Origin: an uncultured Eubacteriales bacterium
GTDB taxonomy: Bacteria; Bacillota; Clostridia; Christensenellales; UBA1242
Assembly: GCA_900557645.1 (NCBI GenBank)
Contig: USSZ01000026.1
Span: forward strand, 1-13,323
Length of the DNA stretch: 13,323 nt
Direction: 5' to 3'
Position numbers and translations under genes: made by a program. The notes beneath the pieces are model-generated. The model was not told the origin of the DNA, ran no database searches, and saw only the letters and a program-made list of their open reading frames with translations. Of this stretch, positions 1 to 11,000 are shown in pieces (within the stretch, counting starts at the first letter, position 1; every line of letters starts with the position of its first letter).

Positions 1-287
1 GGCCAATAACTTCCATTCTTACTTCCACCATCTAAATTATAACTTATTTTATATGTATTTGCTTTCCATACAGCATATAATGTTCTATTTTGACCAGCAT
101 TTCTATCAGCCATTGTATCTCCAGCCTCCCAGGTCGCTGATGTAGCCGAAGATGAAGTAGACCATCCTAAAAAAGTATAGCCTGTTCTACTTGGTTTTGT
201 CGTTGGTATATAAGCACCAATTCCCGCATACACAGTTTTTGATGATGGAGCGCCAGACCCTCCATTTGCATTAAATGATAACGTATA
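1..287 (-). repeat. InlB/Listeria-Bacteroides B-repeat units (one complete, one cut)
   Basis: The complete unit spans 66-287 (residues 207-280) and carries the family signature: an initial F-N-A-N-G-G strand, then P-S-R-T-G-Y-T-F-L-G-W, then L-Y-A-V-W. The next unit begins at position 53 (residue 285, YKISYNLDGG) and is cut by the window edge. Repeats of this family usually come in tandem, so more units probably follow outside. Confidence 0.88.
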
Positions 288-905
288 CTTTTTTCTATAA
301 ATTACATAAACCGTCCCTGACCAACTTGCTTGTCTTTTACAGGCAGTTCTTGCATCACTTTCAGAATTATAAACAGTTCCATTATAAAAATATCTTACTG
401 AAATATTTGTTGAACGATTTGCATTATTGCTTGTGCTTGTAGACACACCAAAACAACGGGCCGTTGATGAAGCATTATTATATGGATCGACTACCATATA
501 TCTATAATATGGTCCTCCTATCCCCATAAAAGGTCCACCCCAATTATAATATGCATAAGCAACATTTGTTAATGATCCATCTCCTTTAGTCCCTGAATAT
601 CCATTTGCTCCTTTCCAATCAAGTGTATGACCATTTGCTCCCCAATTACCAGTTCCTCCTCCCTCTGTTCTCCAATAAATATGAAATCTTGATGCAGTTG
701 TTGCATAAGATGTCTTTGTCGAGTATGTTACGTCTGAAGATGAAGTTCTATAGGCGGTTTTTACTGTAATCTCAAAATAAGCAGCATCTGATTCTTGAGT
801 TTGTTCTTCATTATTAATGGGAGAAACTAAAAAGAATATACCTACAAAAAGAACTATTGCAGATATTATAGGAAAAACAAATAAATATAATTTATTTTTC
901 ATCAT
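1..905 (-). CDS. Surface protein with InlB/Listeria-Bacteroides B repeats, 3' end outside window (partial)
   Basis: This gene runs off the left edge, so only 301 codons from the start are visible. Residues about 5-28 form a hydrophobic signal or anchor helix after MMKNK; a signal-peptidase site near residues 39-41 (SDA) is possible but lies far from the helix. Residues about 43-205 are an unrecognised domain rich in Gly, Tyr, Trp, Ser and Thr with two cysteines (C151, C189). Residues 207-280 are a full Listeria-Bacteroides (InlB B, Flg_new type) repeat: YTLSFNANGG at the start, RTGYTFLGW in the middle, LYAVW at the end. A second repeat starts at 285 (YKISYNLDGGS). This family occurs on exported proteins, often in tandem, and is usually linked to surface adhesion. 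The start is the first of two adjacent ATGs, with AAAGGGGG at 912-919 six bases upstream; the second ATG is also possible. Ligand and wall anchor are unknown because the C-terminus is missing. Confidence 0.88.
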   Translation of the reverse strand, partial: MMKNKLYLFVFPIISAIVLFVGIFFLVSPINNEEQTQESDAAYFEITVKTAYRTSSSDVTYSTKTSYATTASRFHIYWRTEGGGTGNWGANGHTLDWKGANGYSGTKGDGSLTNVAYAYYNWGGPFMGIGGPYYRYMVVDPYNNASSTARCFGVSTSTSNNANRSTNISVRYFYNGTVYNSESDARTACKRQASWSGTVYVIYRKKYTLSFNANGGSGAPSSKTVYAGIGAYIPTTKPSRTGYTFLGWSTSSSATSATWEAGDTMADRNAGQNRTLYAVWKANTYKISYNLDGGSKNGSYW

Positions 906-957
906 TTGTAGCCCCCTTTTAAATATGACAAGAATTCTATCTCTATTTTGTATTTTG

Positions 958-987
958 ATTATATCAAAATCCCCCCTCCCGAGTCAA
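958..987 (-). promoter_or_regulatory. Sigma-A-type promoter with extended -10 for the InlB-repeat gene
   Basis: Read on the minus strand there is TTGACT (982-987), an 18-base spacer and a perfect TATAAT (958-963) preceded by TGA, giving an extended -10 (TGATATAAT). Transcription would start near 951, leaving a leader of about 45 bases before the start codon at 905. The spacer holds an unusual purine run, GGGAGGGGGG (971-980). The gene therefore does not depend on read-through from the upstream lipoprotein gene. Confidence 0.75.
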
Positions 988-1063
988 GTAATGTGGACGT
1001 CAAAACAAGAAAATGTTTCAAAATTATTATGTATTATTTAATAAATATTTATCATAAATAAAC

Positions 1064-1093
1064 AAAAAAGAGACTAATCAATGTCTCTTTTTT
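1064..1093. terminator. Intrinsic terminator with perfect 11-bp stem, possibly bidirectional
   Basis: AAAAAAGAGAC (1064-1074) pairs perfectly with GTCTCTTTTTT (1083-1093) around an 8-base loop. On the minus strand the hairpin ends in a six-T run and closes the small lipoprotein gene; on the plus strand it is also followed by a T-rich tract (TTTTTTATTTTTA), so it could act both ways. The stop codon of the lipoprotein gene (1078-1080) lies in the loop and the last coding bases form one arm. Confidence 0.8.
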
Positions 1094-1959
1094 ATTTTTA
1101 TCTTATCTACAACTAAAATAATAACCATTATACATAGTGAAATTAAAATTGCAAAAAAATACCACCAGCCATAATTTATAGATATATAATAAATCGATAT
1201 CATATTATTCTCACTTAAATTTTCATCTTCAACTAACCAAACATGATGAAATAAATCTTTGCTATCCAAAAACTCTATCTGACTATCAGAATGTAATCTA
1301 TTTGATGGTGTAGCATAATTATATACATAACAAGGTCTGTAATTTTCACTTAAATATATTTCAAAAGATAAGTTTTTACTTGCTTCAATATATTTTTCTT
1401 TATATCTTTTCCCAATAAGAGTTGTTTCTTCTTCATTAATTTTTACTGCAGACGAAAATACAAATTTCCCTGTAGAAATATGCTTATTGTAAAAAAGTGA
1501 ATTTTCTTTATTTAACTGATCTTTTGATGTATCTATATTATGATAATAATTCCATGCATTTGTTGAAGTAAAAATCACATCAAATCCGACACTATCAAAA
1601 TTAGTATTATATAAAACATCAGTTAATATTACACCTTGATTTATCTTATATTCTTCTATAGGATTTTTAACATAATGAAGTGCATATCCAAATAAAAACT
1701 CATTACGTATAGTGTTTAACTGTTCTATAAGATTTGATTTAAAAGTAAAAATTTCTTCATCTGTAGTTATTTTTTCCAAACCTTTTGTATTTACACTAAA
1801 ATCAAGCGATTGAACTATTGTTCCATCAGAATTAAATGATAAAGAAAGCATTATATAATCATTTAAAGAAAATGATGTTTGTTTGTTATTATCATCACTA
1901 CATCCTACAAAAAAAGATAAAGAGAATATCAAAATTATGACAAGTATAAATCTTTTCAT
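1078..1959 (-). CDS. Small lipoprotein with C-terminal transmembrane helix, unknown function
   Basis: The 293-residue product starts with a lipoprotein signal (MKRF, hydrophobic core, lipobox FVGC with the lipidated cysteine at C20). About 235 residues follow that should lie outside the membrane; they begin with a strand-turn-strand stretch (LSLSFNSDGTIVQSLDFSV). Near residues 263-284 (after YGWW) is one hydrophobic helix, followed by a basic cytoplasmic tail (KIKIKKRH). The protein is thus predicted to be held at both ends. The layout of lipobox, beta-rich domain with an early DG turn, and terminal helix recalls LppM-type lipoproteins, but I see no decisive motif and offer this only as a possibility. 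The gene lies 71 bp after the giant lipoprotein gene on the same strand and may be co-transcribed with it. The Shine-Dalgarno is weak: AAAGAG lies about 14 bases before the ATG, inside one arm of an inverted repeat. Confidence 0.85.
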   Translation of the reverse strand: MKRFILVIILIFSLSFFVGCSDDNNKQTSFSLNDYIMLSLSFNSDGTIVQSLDFSVNTKGLEKITTDEEIFTFKSNLIEQLNTIRNEFLFGYALHYVKNPIEEYKINQGVILTDVLYNTNFDSVGFDVIFTSTNAWNYYHNIDTSKDQLNKENSLFYNKHISTGKFVFSSAVKINEEETTLIGKRYKEKYIEASKNLSFEIYLSENYRPCYVYNYATPSNRLHSDSQIEFLDSKDLFHHVWLVEDENLSENNMISIYYISINYGWWYFFAILISLCIMVIILVVDKIKIKKRH

Positions 1960-1981
1960 ATTTATAAGATATTCTCTTTAT
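1917..1981. repeat. Perfect 14-bp inverted repeat flanking the start codon of the small lipoprotein gene
   Basis: ATAAAGAGAATATC (1917-1930) and its exact reverse complement GATATTCTCTTTAT (1968-1981) are separated by 37 bases that include the start codon (1957-1959). In the mRNA one arm is the leader with the only SD-like bases (AAAGAG) and the other lies about 27 bases into the coding sequence (codons 10-15), so a hairpin would enclose the start. The match is visible directly; a regulatory role is inference. Confidence 0.6.
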
Positions 1982-1991
1982 TTTAATTAAT

Positions 1992-2013
1992 AACCAAAAC
2001 ATCTATTTTGGCT
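1992..2013 (-). terminator. Weak candidate terminator hairpin after the giant lipoprotein gene
   Basis: On the minus strand AGCCAAAA pairs with TTTTGGTT (one G-U pair) around a 6-base loop, starting about 17 bases after the stop codon. The tract that follows (ATTAATTAAAAT) is a poor U-run, so termination would be partial at best and read-through into the small lipoprotein gene is likely. Confidence 0.35.
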
Positions 2014-2030
2014 GTTTATAATTTTTAAAT

Positions 2031-5000
2031 TTATTGAATTTTTGCTGTGAATCCACCTTCTATAGATGTAATGATCAATTTATATCCTGTGCTTCCACAG
2101 TTTATTGATGTTTCTTTTAGTGCAACGGTATTTATTCCATCAACTCCAGAATCTGCTTTTGCATATAATGTTCCACGAATGGTTGGCAAAGAACCTGTGC
2201 AAGTAACAAAATAATTTATACCAGCAGTTTCTACTATATTATTAATTATACCTGATGTTATTTCATAAGCGATACCAGCACTATTAAGTTTTCCAAAATT
2301 TGTTCCTCTTGTAAATGAACCATTATTATAAACATATTCGATAGTCCCATAACTATTCGACATCGTAATTCCACTTACATAACCAGTAACACTAAATGAG
2401 CCAACACTTGATATAACAAAATTGCTATCATTTCCACAAACAGAAATTTTTCCTTGATTTGATAAGGTAATACCAGCCATAACAGCAATATTATTTTCAA
2501 CCGTCAACTTAACAGACTTTGTTCCACTATTGAAACAATTAGATATAATTGCTGAAGATGTATTGAATAAAGCAATGCCACCATAGCCTAATTTTACTGC
2601 AAAATTTTGAGTCATTGTATAATCAAGTTCATCTCTATTTTTACAGTTTTGTATTGTTCCATAATTTAATGTAACTAATCCACCAATCAAAATATTATTG
2701 TTATTTTCATTTCCTGCAACATAAATTTCCATATCATTTAATATTACATTATCAATAGTTCCATAATTATACAATGCAAGTGGTGCAAAAGCGATTGTAT
2801 TATTTGAAACCTTATTATAATTTATTTCATAATTAATAAGAAGATTTTTAACTTTCCCACCTTCGCCAATTTTATTAAATAATGATGAATATTTATTTAC
2901 CGTCAATGAATTAAATCCTGGAATTATATTATTTGTATAACTTTCCATGTCATATATAGAATTGCTTATGAATGTTAATGTCTTTCCATTTCCGTCAAAT
3001 TCTCCATAGAAAGTATCTATAATTCTTTGAGAAGTTTCTTCGTCATACAAATCACCATCTGAAATTGTCAAATCTGTTGTCAATCTAAAGTAAAATTTCT
3101 GACCTTCTTCATTTCTCTTACTAATATTTAAGAAATCTTCAAGATCACTTATTAAATAAGGAGAATTTTGTTCACCTGTTCCACCAGAGAATAACATCAC
3201 ATCTGCACTTCCTTCAAATGATAATGTATCACTGAAAAGATATATTTCGTTTCCTTCATCACTTAAATTTAACATTCTTGCTCTTAAAGTAAACTCTTGA
3301 ACAGTTCCACTATTCTTTGGCATATAGTAATAATTATTTGTAAATCCTTGTTCTGTTATGCCATTAATTAATAAATTGGTCCAAAATTCATATTGTGCAT
3401 TATTTTCATTTACCCAATTCCATTCAAATCGAACTTTCTCTTGATTCCATGATAATGATAAGTCTTCCACTGAAGTTTTATAAATATTAAAACTCAATGT
3501 ATCGCTATATAATAACAATTTTTTATTTAATTGATCATTGCTTTGTCCATCTTGAACTTGAATTTTAATTATTTTATCAATCATATCGTCAGTAAACGCA
3601 AATTTATGTCCAGTTGAAGATGTCATTTCTGTTTTTTGTTCTTTTCCTTCTAAATCAACAATAGTTATGACTATCTTATAACAAGAATAATCGTTGTTAA
3701 TACTATTTTGTTTGAAATACTCATCAAAATCAATGTATGTTTGTCCATTTTCTTCAAGTCCAATTTCATAATAAGAAGACTTAACATTTCCAAGTTTATA
3801 AACATTTTCAACTTTCAAAGGTTTTGAATTTAATTGATTTTTTCCACTGCCATCTTTACCAAAGATGTAAATATTAAGATTAAATGAACTAATATCGTTT
3901 AATTGCCCTTCGTCAGGTGTAAATCTAACAATTTTATAATTTTCATAACCTACATTTGAATCTTCTGCAAATTCAAAACTACCAGTTAATTTTATTGAAT
4001 AATTTTTACCTGCTCTTTCATATTCTGCCATTATAGTAATTCTTTCGCTAGTTGCTTCCTGATTGCTTTGGTCGGTTGTATATAAATTCTTATCAATCAT
4101 GAATTCCACCTTACCTTGAGAAATACCTTTATTATTATATAAAACAGGCGAAATTGTTCTCACAATATAATCATTTTTTGCACCCATTTTTGCTTGACTT
4201 CGAAGCACTTGGGCACCATCTTGATATTTTACAGTTTTGTTAAATGTATAATACTTGCCCTCAATAGACTTAACTGCATTATTATTTTCTTCATTTGTTT
4301 CAATTCCTACTAATGTAGTAACATTAATTTTATAATAGTCATATTGCTCACTTATATAAGACGATGCAAGAGTATTTGATATGCTATAATAAGTTTCTTC
4401 TTTTTGCTTATTATAATCAATTTCATTCAAATCTTTTTCATAATATATTACATCTATTTTATAAACAATTATGCCATTTTCACTAAATGTGTCATCAATT
4501 TCAACCTCTGACCAACTATAATTCCCACCTTCAACATTTGCTGATGTTACTGTTGGAAGCATTCTTGCATTAATGACATTTACTTCTGATGTAAGTATGG
4601 CTTTTTCTTTTCCCTCATTAAACACAAGCAAATGATCAGCAGATTGATCCCCATAAGAAAATTTATCTTCACTTAATGTAAACGAGCCTGAATTGCCATT
4701 AAAATATGCACTAAATGATGTCGCTGTAAGTTCTGATTTATAAATTGTCGTTCCATCTGCATTTGTTGAACCAACATAATAAGCACTACCATTATCATTT
4801 CTTGTCATTTCACTTATATAATAATAGCCTATATCATCACCATCATATCCTTCTGCCAAACTTATATCATTACCCATCATAAAACTAAGTGTAGACATAT
4901 TGTTTGTATTTTGAGTGTTATATTTAATAATCAAATTATTATTTTCAGTTGTAAGTTCTGGCTCACTTAATTTATAAATATTTTTGATTGCATAAGTATC

Positions 5001-8000
5001 ACTTTCAATATTCATCACATTTGTTGAAATTGAACCATTTATAGAAAGAATTATATAATCATACGCACCAGCATCTTTAAAGTTTAACAATGCTTGACCA
5101 TCAATAAAACTTGTTTTAAATGAATCTTGACTTGCCCCTTGTAATTTATATCTTACAAGAACTTCATAATTTTTATCTAGATTTGCAATAATTGAAAATA
5201 CTCCATTTTCAAATTTAATATTTTCTTGTGGTAAATCAAGATAATTTACATTAAATATCGCTGATTTACCATTTGTAGTATACCCTAATTCAGAAGGAAG
5301 ATAAGCATATATATCGACTTGCATTAATTGATTTATTTTTACTAAATCATCCTGTTTTTCATTTAAAGAATATTTTAACGATGACATATTAATTTTAAAC
5401 CCTGGAATATCTTCTCCATTATCAACATTAGTTATGAGAGGCAATTTCCCTTCAACTGCTTGTAAAACTTCATCATTGTAAGAAATTTCCCATTCATTTC
5501 CATTAAATGAAATCATAAGTGTAAACAATAACTGTTTATTCCCAGCATTATCAATCCTGAATGTCATCTTATATTTTTGTGCAATCATTTTACTAATAAG
5601 CGTTGGACTGCCATCAGAGCCAATTTCTTCAACATTATAAGTTGAAACTGGTTTTACATTAATTGTATATTGAGATTTACCTTCAATATTCTCATTTTGT
5701 AGCGTCATTTGTGGCGCATAAGATAAATACATTTTATATGATTCTGAGGCATCTGATGAGATATTTACGCCTGATCCTGAATGAACTACGCTTATATAAT
5801 ATTCTCCTGAAGGTATTTCTCTTCCCAAGTCATCAAATAGAATTTGGTCATCTCCAATTCCTTTATTTGAACTTGATAATGCAGTAACAAATTTATTGAA
5901 AGTATTAAATTCTGCACTGCTATCTGTAATTGCTTCTGCATAGTTTCCTAACAATTTAACATAAGACATCTTTTCATAAACATTTTTGTGAGTATTAGGA
6001 TCAACAGATACCAAATAATCAATTTCAAAATCAGGGAATAACTTAATAGCATCAATACCAGATATCTTGTAAATGGTATTTGTCGCAGCCCCTCCATTAA
6101 TTAATGTTAATTGAAGACTTACTCTTGTTTCTGAATTTAAAATAGTGTCTAGTCTAAAATTGATTGGTTCAAAATATTCTTTCCCATCTTTCACCATCGT
6201 ATTATACAATTTATCAACATCTTCTACATCATTTCCTTTCTCTACCCAATTACTTTGAGAAGTATAAGTATTAAAAAATGTAATAATATCTTGCATAAAT
6301 TGTGAATTTCTCATCTTTTCTTCATTAAATGTAATTTTACCATTTTTTACTTCAACACTAATTGGTGCATTGTATTTTCTTATTGTAAATGAACGTGTTG
6401 AAGAATTTGAACAAATAACATTACTATTATTTGAAACTGCAATAATTGAAATATTGTAACTTTCACCTGGGACTAAACCTATATTAGACAAATCAATAAA
6501 ATTTTTATAAGACATTATTTGAAATTCTTTATTCTCAATACTGTCTTCAATAATAAATTTTACATAATATGCTGTAGGACTTTTAGCATATTCTTCATTT
6601 TCATCTTGTTGAATCCATTCCCAAGATAAAACATTATTTGAAACATCAAAACTATCGCCTGTTATGGCATTTAATTTATAAATATCAAATGTATAACTAT
6701 TGTATTGATAATATACTTGACTTTCCTTTCCAACTCTTGAAATATTGAAAGTAACTTGTCCAAAACTTAAATCACTTAACAATTCACTGATAAGAATTCC
6801 ATAACATTCTGTATAAGTTGCAGAACTTGAAGGGTCCTTTTCTCGAACGAACTCTTTAATAGTTCCGTCTTGGCTTTCTTTCCAATATCCAATAGTTTCC
6901 TCTGCTGTGAAATATTTTAAATAACTTTCTTCATAACCTTTGATATAAGCCCTAAATCCAACTGTATTATCATTATTTCCCTTTGCAAATATAATATAAT
7001 CATTCACTATACTTGCTTCTCTTTTCATAACAGGATTTGAATCTATAGCATAATTAAATGTTACATTAACCCAGTCAGCATCAATTGAACCTGCCTTTCT
7101 AACCGTAAAATCAAAAGATAAACTTTCTGCCTGCATTGACAAAATATCTTTAAATAAATCAATAATATCAATCATTGCAACATAAAATTGGTTTGAACTT
7201 CCTTCAACTTGCATTGGAACAAATTCTCTTATAACTTCATTATTAGATGTTTTAAACTTTGCTGTAAAAACAAGATTTGAAAAATCATCTATAATCAATG
7301 TTAAGACAATATTTCCTGAATCATTTATTTGAATATTGTCAATTCCTTCAAGTTTATAACCATTTATAACAAATTCTTCTTTTGATGGTGCTTTTTCCAT
7401 ATCATTATCAAAAGCAATCACTTTTACAGTATAAGAACCTAGTTTCCCTACCAAAAAGTTTTCTGTCATTAGATTTATTGTTTTGCTAAAATCATCTTCA
7501 CCCAAAATAAATGATTTTTCTATTGTTCTATCTTCTATTGATATTTGAATTAAATAAGAACAATTTTGTTCATCTTCAATAGTCAAAATACCTGAATCAG
7601 ATATTGTCGCAAGATTTACATTTTGTAATCTTTCAACACTTATTGATTTTGTTTCTGAATTTATTGACCCTGTTCTTAAAACTGTTAATGATATATCATT
7701 TATACCACTTTTTATTATTTCTTTATTTAATTTTAAAATATATTCTCCATCAGATAAAGACAATTTATAATTTTCATGTTCATCACCATTTTTTAAAATA
7801 AGTGATAAAGGTTCACCATCTTGATAATTAATAACAACTTTAAAATTGATATTGTCAAGACTTGACCAAAGATCTTTCCATTTTAATATAACTGAAGAGT
7901 TTAATTTTTGATTTAAAACAGTTTGTTCAGTAATATTATCTTCTATAGTCTTTGATATATTGTCAATTTCATCAAGTTTTTCAACATTTATTACTTGTCC

Positions 8001-11000
8001 AATATGTTGTCCATAATACCCTTTTGCTTGACCATCTTTCAGAGTTAATACATAATCAGAATTAATTGATGCAATAACTTGCAACTGAACTTCTTCTGAA
8101 AGTTTTGCACCTATTTTGGTTTCTATATCTTGAATTGAATAAGAGCGATCAGTTAAATTTATATAATACTCTTGCTCTTTATTTACTATTTTTATTGTAT
8201 AAATCAAAGGATCTATATCTGTTCCAATAAAATCAGAAGCAATTGTGTTCCAACTTAAAGTATCATCAGATAAGGTAACTTGAAATACATTATCTTCAAG
8301 ATTAACTAAAGTAAAACTTGTAACATCAGAATTGATATAATAATTTGCATTTCCTGTATTTTTGTAAATAACTTGAAAATTAAAATCATTAACACCTGAA
8401 AAATCTGCAATATTGAAACTTGCTACATTACCACCCGGAGTAAAAGTAACATTATCTGCACTCCCATTTACTTGAATTTCACTTATATTTCCTGTATCAC
8501 TAAGAAGAGATAGCGAAATAATCCAATCCCCATCAACATTAGCAACATTAATTGATGAAACTGGCTGTAATTTTTTAATATTTATTGAATTTGAATTATC
8601 AGAATCTAGGAAAGATTTATTATAACTCTTTACATAAACTATTTTTGATGTAAGCCAATCAATATCCCCAAGTTCTTCAAGTGAAATTGATGTTGAAGTG
8701 TAACTTTCAACCATTTTAGTATCATCAACATAAATATCATAAGTTGTATTATCTGAAACATTATTCCAACTCAAAATATGTGTAGAACTATCAAATTTAA
8801 TTTCTGGTGCATCAAGTTTTTTAAGGTCAAGTTTATTTTGTCCTTGAATTGTTGTTCCATTTGCCGAAGGTAGATAATAAATATTTTCAATCATTTTATT
8901 TGTATGTGAAGATATTTCTACTTGCAAATATTCAGACATTTTGTATGCGTTCTTAAAGTTCTCATCACTTTCTAGTAATTGATTTATTTTTTCTTGTAAA
9001 TCAAAAGTCAATGAATTATCATCTGTAAAAAATCTTGTATAATAATCACTATTTACAGAATTAACTGTTGTCAGTGTAATAAAATAATTTTCAACCTTTC
9101 CATTTTCATTATTGGCAAATGTTAAAACACCATCTGAATATGATATTGAAGTAGGACTGCTTACTCTCTTAAAATTAATTTCATTCAATTGGCTATCTAA
9201 ATAATAATGATTATTTTCACTATTTTTAACAGCAATATACTGCAAAGATATTTTAAATTCTGTATCATAAGTAGAATAATCAATCATATCTATTCTGGTT
9301 TGATTATCCAAGTTTACAACTTCATTTTCTAGTTTTATAACAGGATAATCAGCATTCTCAATCATATTTACTTGCAAATATTCATGTTCTTTCTTTAAAT
9401 TATTATTTTCATTATAATCTTCAATAACTTCAAAAGTTGGAACTGCTAATTTTGTAATTGTAAGTTCAAATTCATCCGAAGGTGTATGTAAAAATTTATC
9501 ATACATTGTTCCACTATGAGCAATAACCTTAATTTGATAATCTTTTGGATTTTCAAATGTTTCTTCAAATTTATCATAAACAGCAAATTCGGGATGACTA
9601 TCACCAAACAAAACGGCACCATCTTTTTCACCATTTATGTATATATCATACCCGCCACCATATTCAACTGATTCTATTATAAGTTTATACGTTCCATTAT
9701 CATTTTCAAATCTTACATTTGGAGTCTCAATTTTCTGTGTAACTATAAAATTAGCAGTAAAATAATTCTCTTTATTATAATAATTTGAGTCCAGATAATT
9801 ATTATTATCTATGGATTTTGAAACGATTCTAATAACATAATAACCAAATTCCAAAATTTCGTTTATTTTGCCTTCAGTCGTTTCGCCACTAGCAACCGGC
9901 TTTGCATTAGGTTCAATTACATAATCTTTTTCTGTCTTATAAATTTCATAAACATATAAGGCATTTTGTTCTAAAATATTCCACTTATAACTTCCATTTT
10001 CTTGTTCTTCGCTTGAAACTTCACTTACAATAGGAAGAATACCAAGTTCTTTTACAATTTCTTGTTTTACTGCTGTATCTATATTTTCTTCATTTCGTCT
10101 TCCAGCAACCACCTTAATAATATATTTATCATCTTCAGGGACAAAAGAACTTAAATCATTTAATATTATTGAAAGTTTTTCTCCATTGTCAACCACTTGA
10201 TATTTATTGTTATCGACAATCTTATCATTAATGTATAATGAATAATAATTTGCATTTTCAATTTTATCAACGACTATTGTTGAAAGTTTTTCTTCAGTAT
10301 TTAAACTATGTGTAATATCTGTAAATTCATCTAAAATATAAAATTCAAATATATAAGAATCTGAATTTATAACATACGATGTTGATAATTCACCATCTGA
10401 AAAAGGTTTAACCTCTCCTTCTTCTTCGGTAGGCAATGCTGTTATAGTAAAATTATATTGACCTACAGACAAATCACTTAAATCAATAATTGTTTCAAGT
10501 CCCTCGTCAGTATTATAAATCTCGCTTTTATTTCCCCATTCAATTCTATAATTTTTAATGTATTCATCTTCACTAAATTTCAAAGTAGCATTTTTATCCC
10601 CAAATGTTATTTCAATCTTTGGTATAGATAACTTTGCAACTAACAAAGTATCTAAAATTTCACCATTTAAGAACAATCCTTGTTCAGACTTACCGCCAAT
10701 TGTCATTAAAGAAAAATTATATAATCCACTCTCTTTTCCTTTGAGATATTGTGAAAAATCATCATCAACTGAAAAATCAGTATATTCATCTGTAGAATCA
10801 TTAACACTAAAAGTCCTTAATCGATAGCCTAATGCATTGTCAACTTTTAACCAATCAACAAACCCATTACCATCAGTATAATTATATTTTAAAGATGATG
10901 ATTGAAGTTTATTTAAACTAAATACTGTTTTTGTTGAAATCAATAGATCTTGATTATCTTTACTAATTACACTTATATTAATCTCATCATTTGCTTTAAA

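Noticed and set aside
817..1041. Plus-strand open frame overlapping the start and promoter of the InlB-repeat gene
   Set aside because: It runs antisense across the signal sequence, ribosome site and promoter of a well-supported gene and has no convincing ribosome site or domain.
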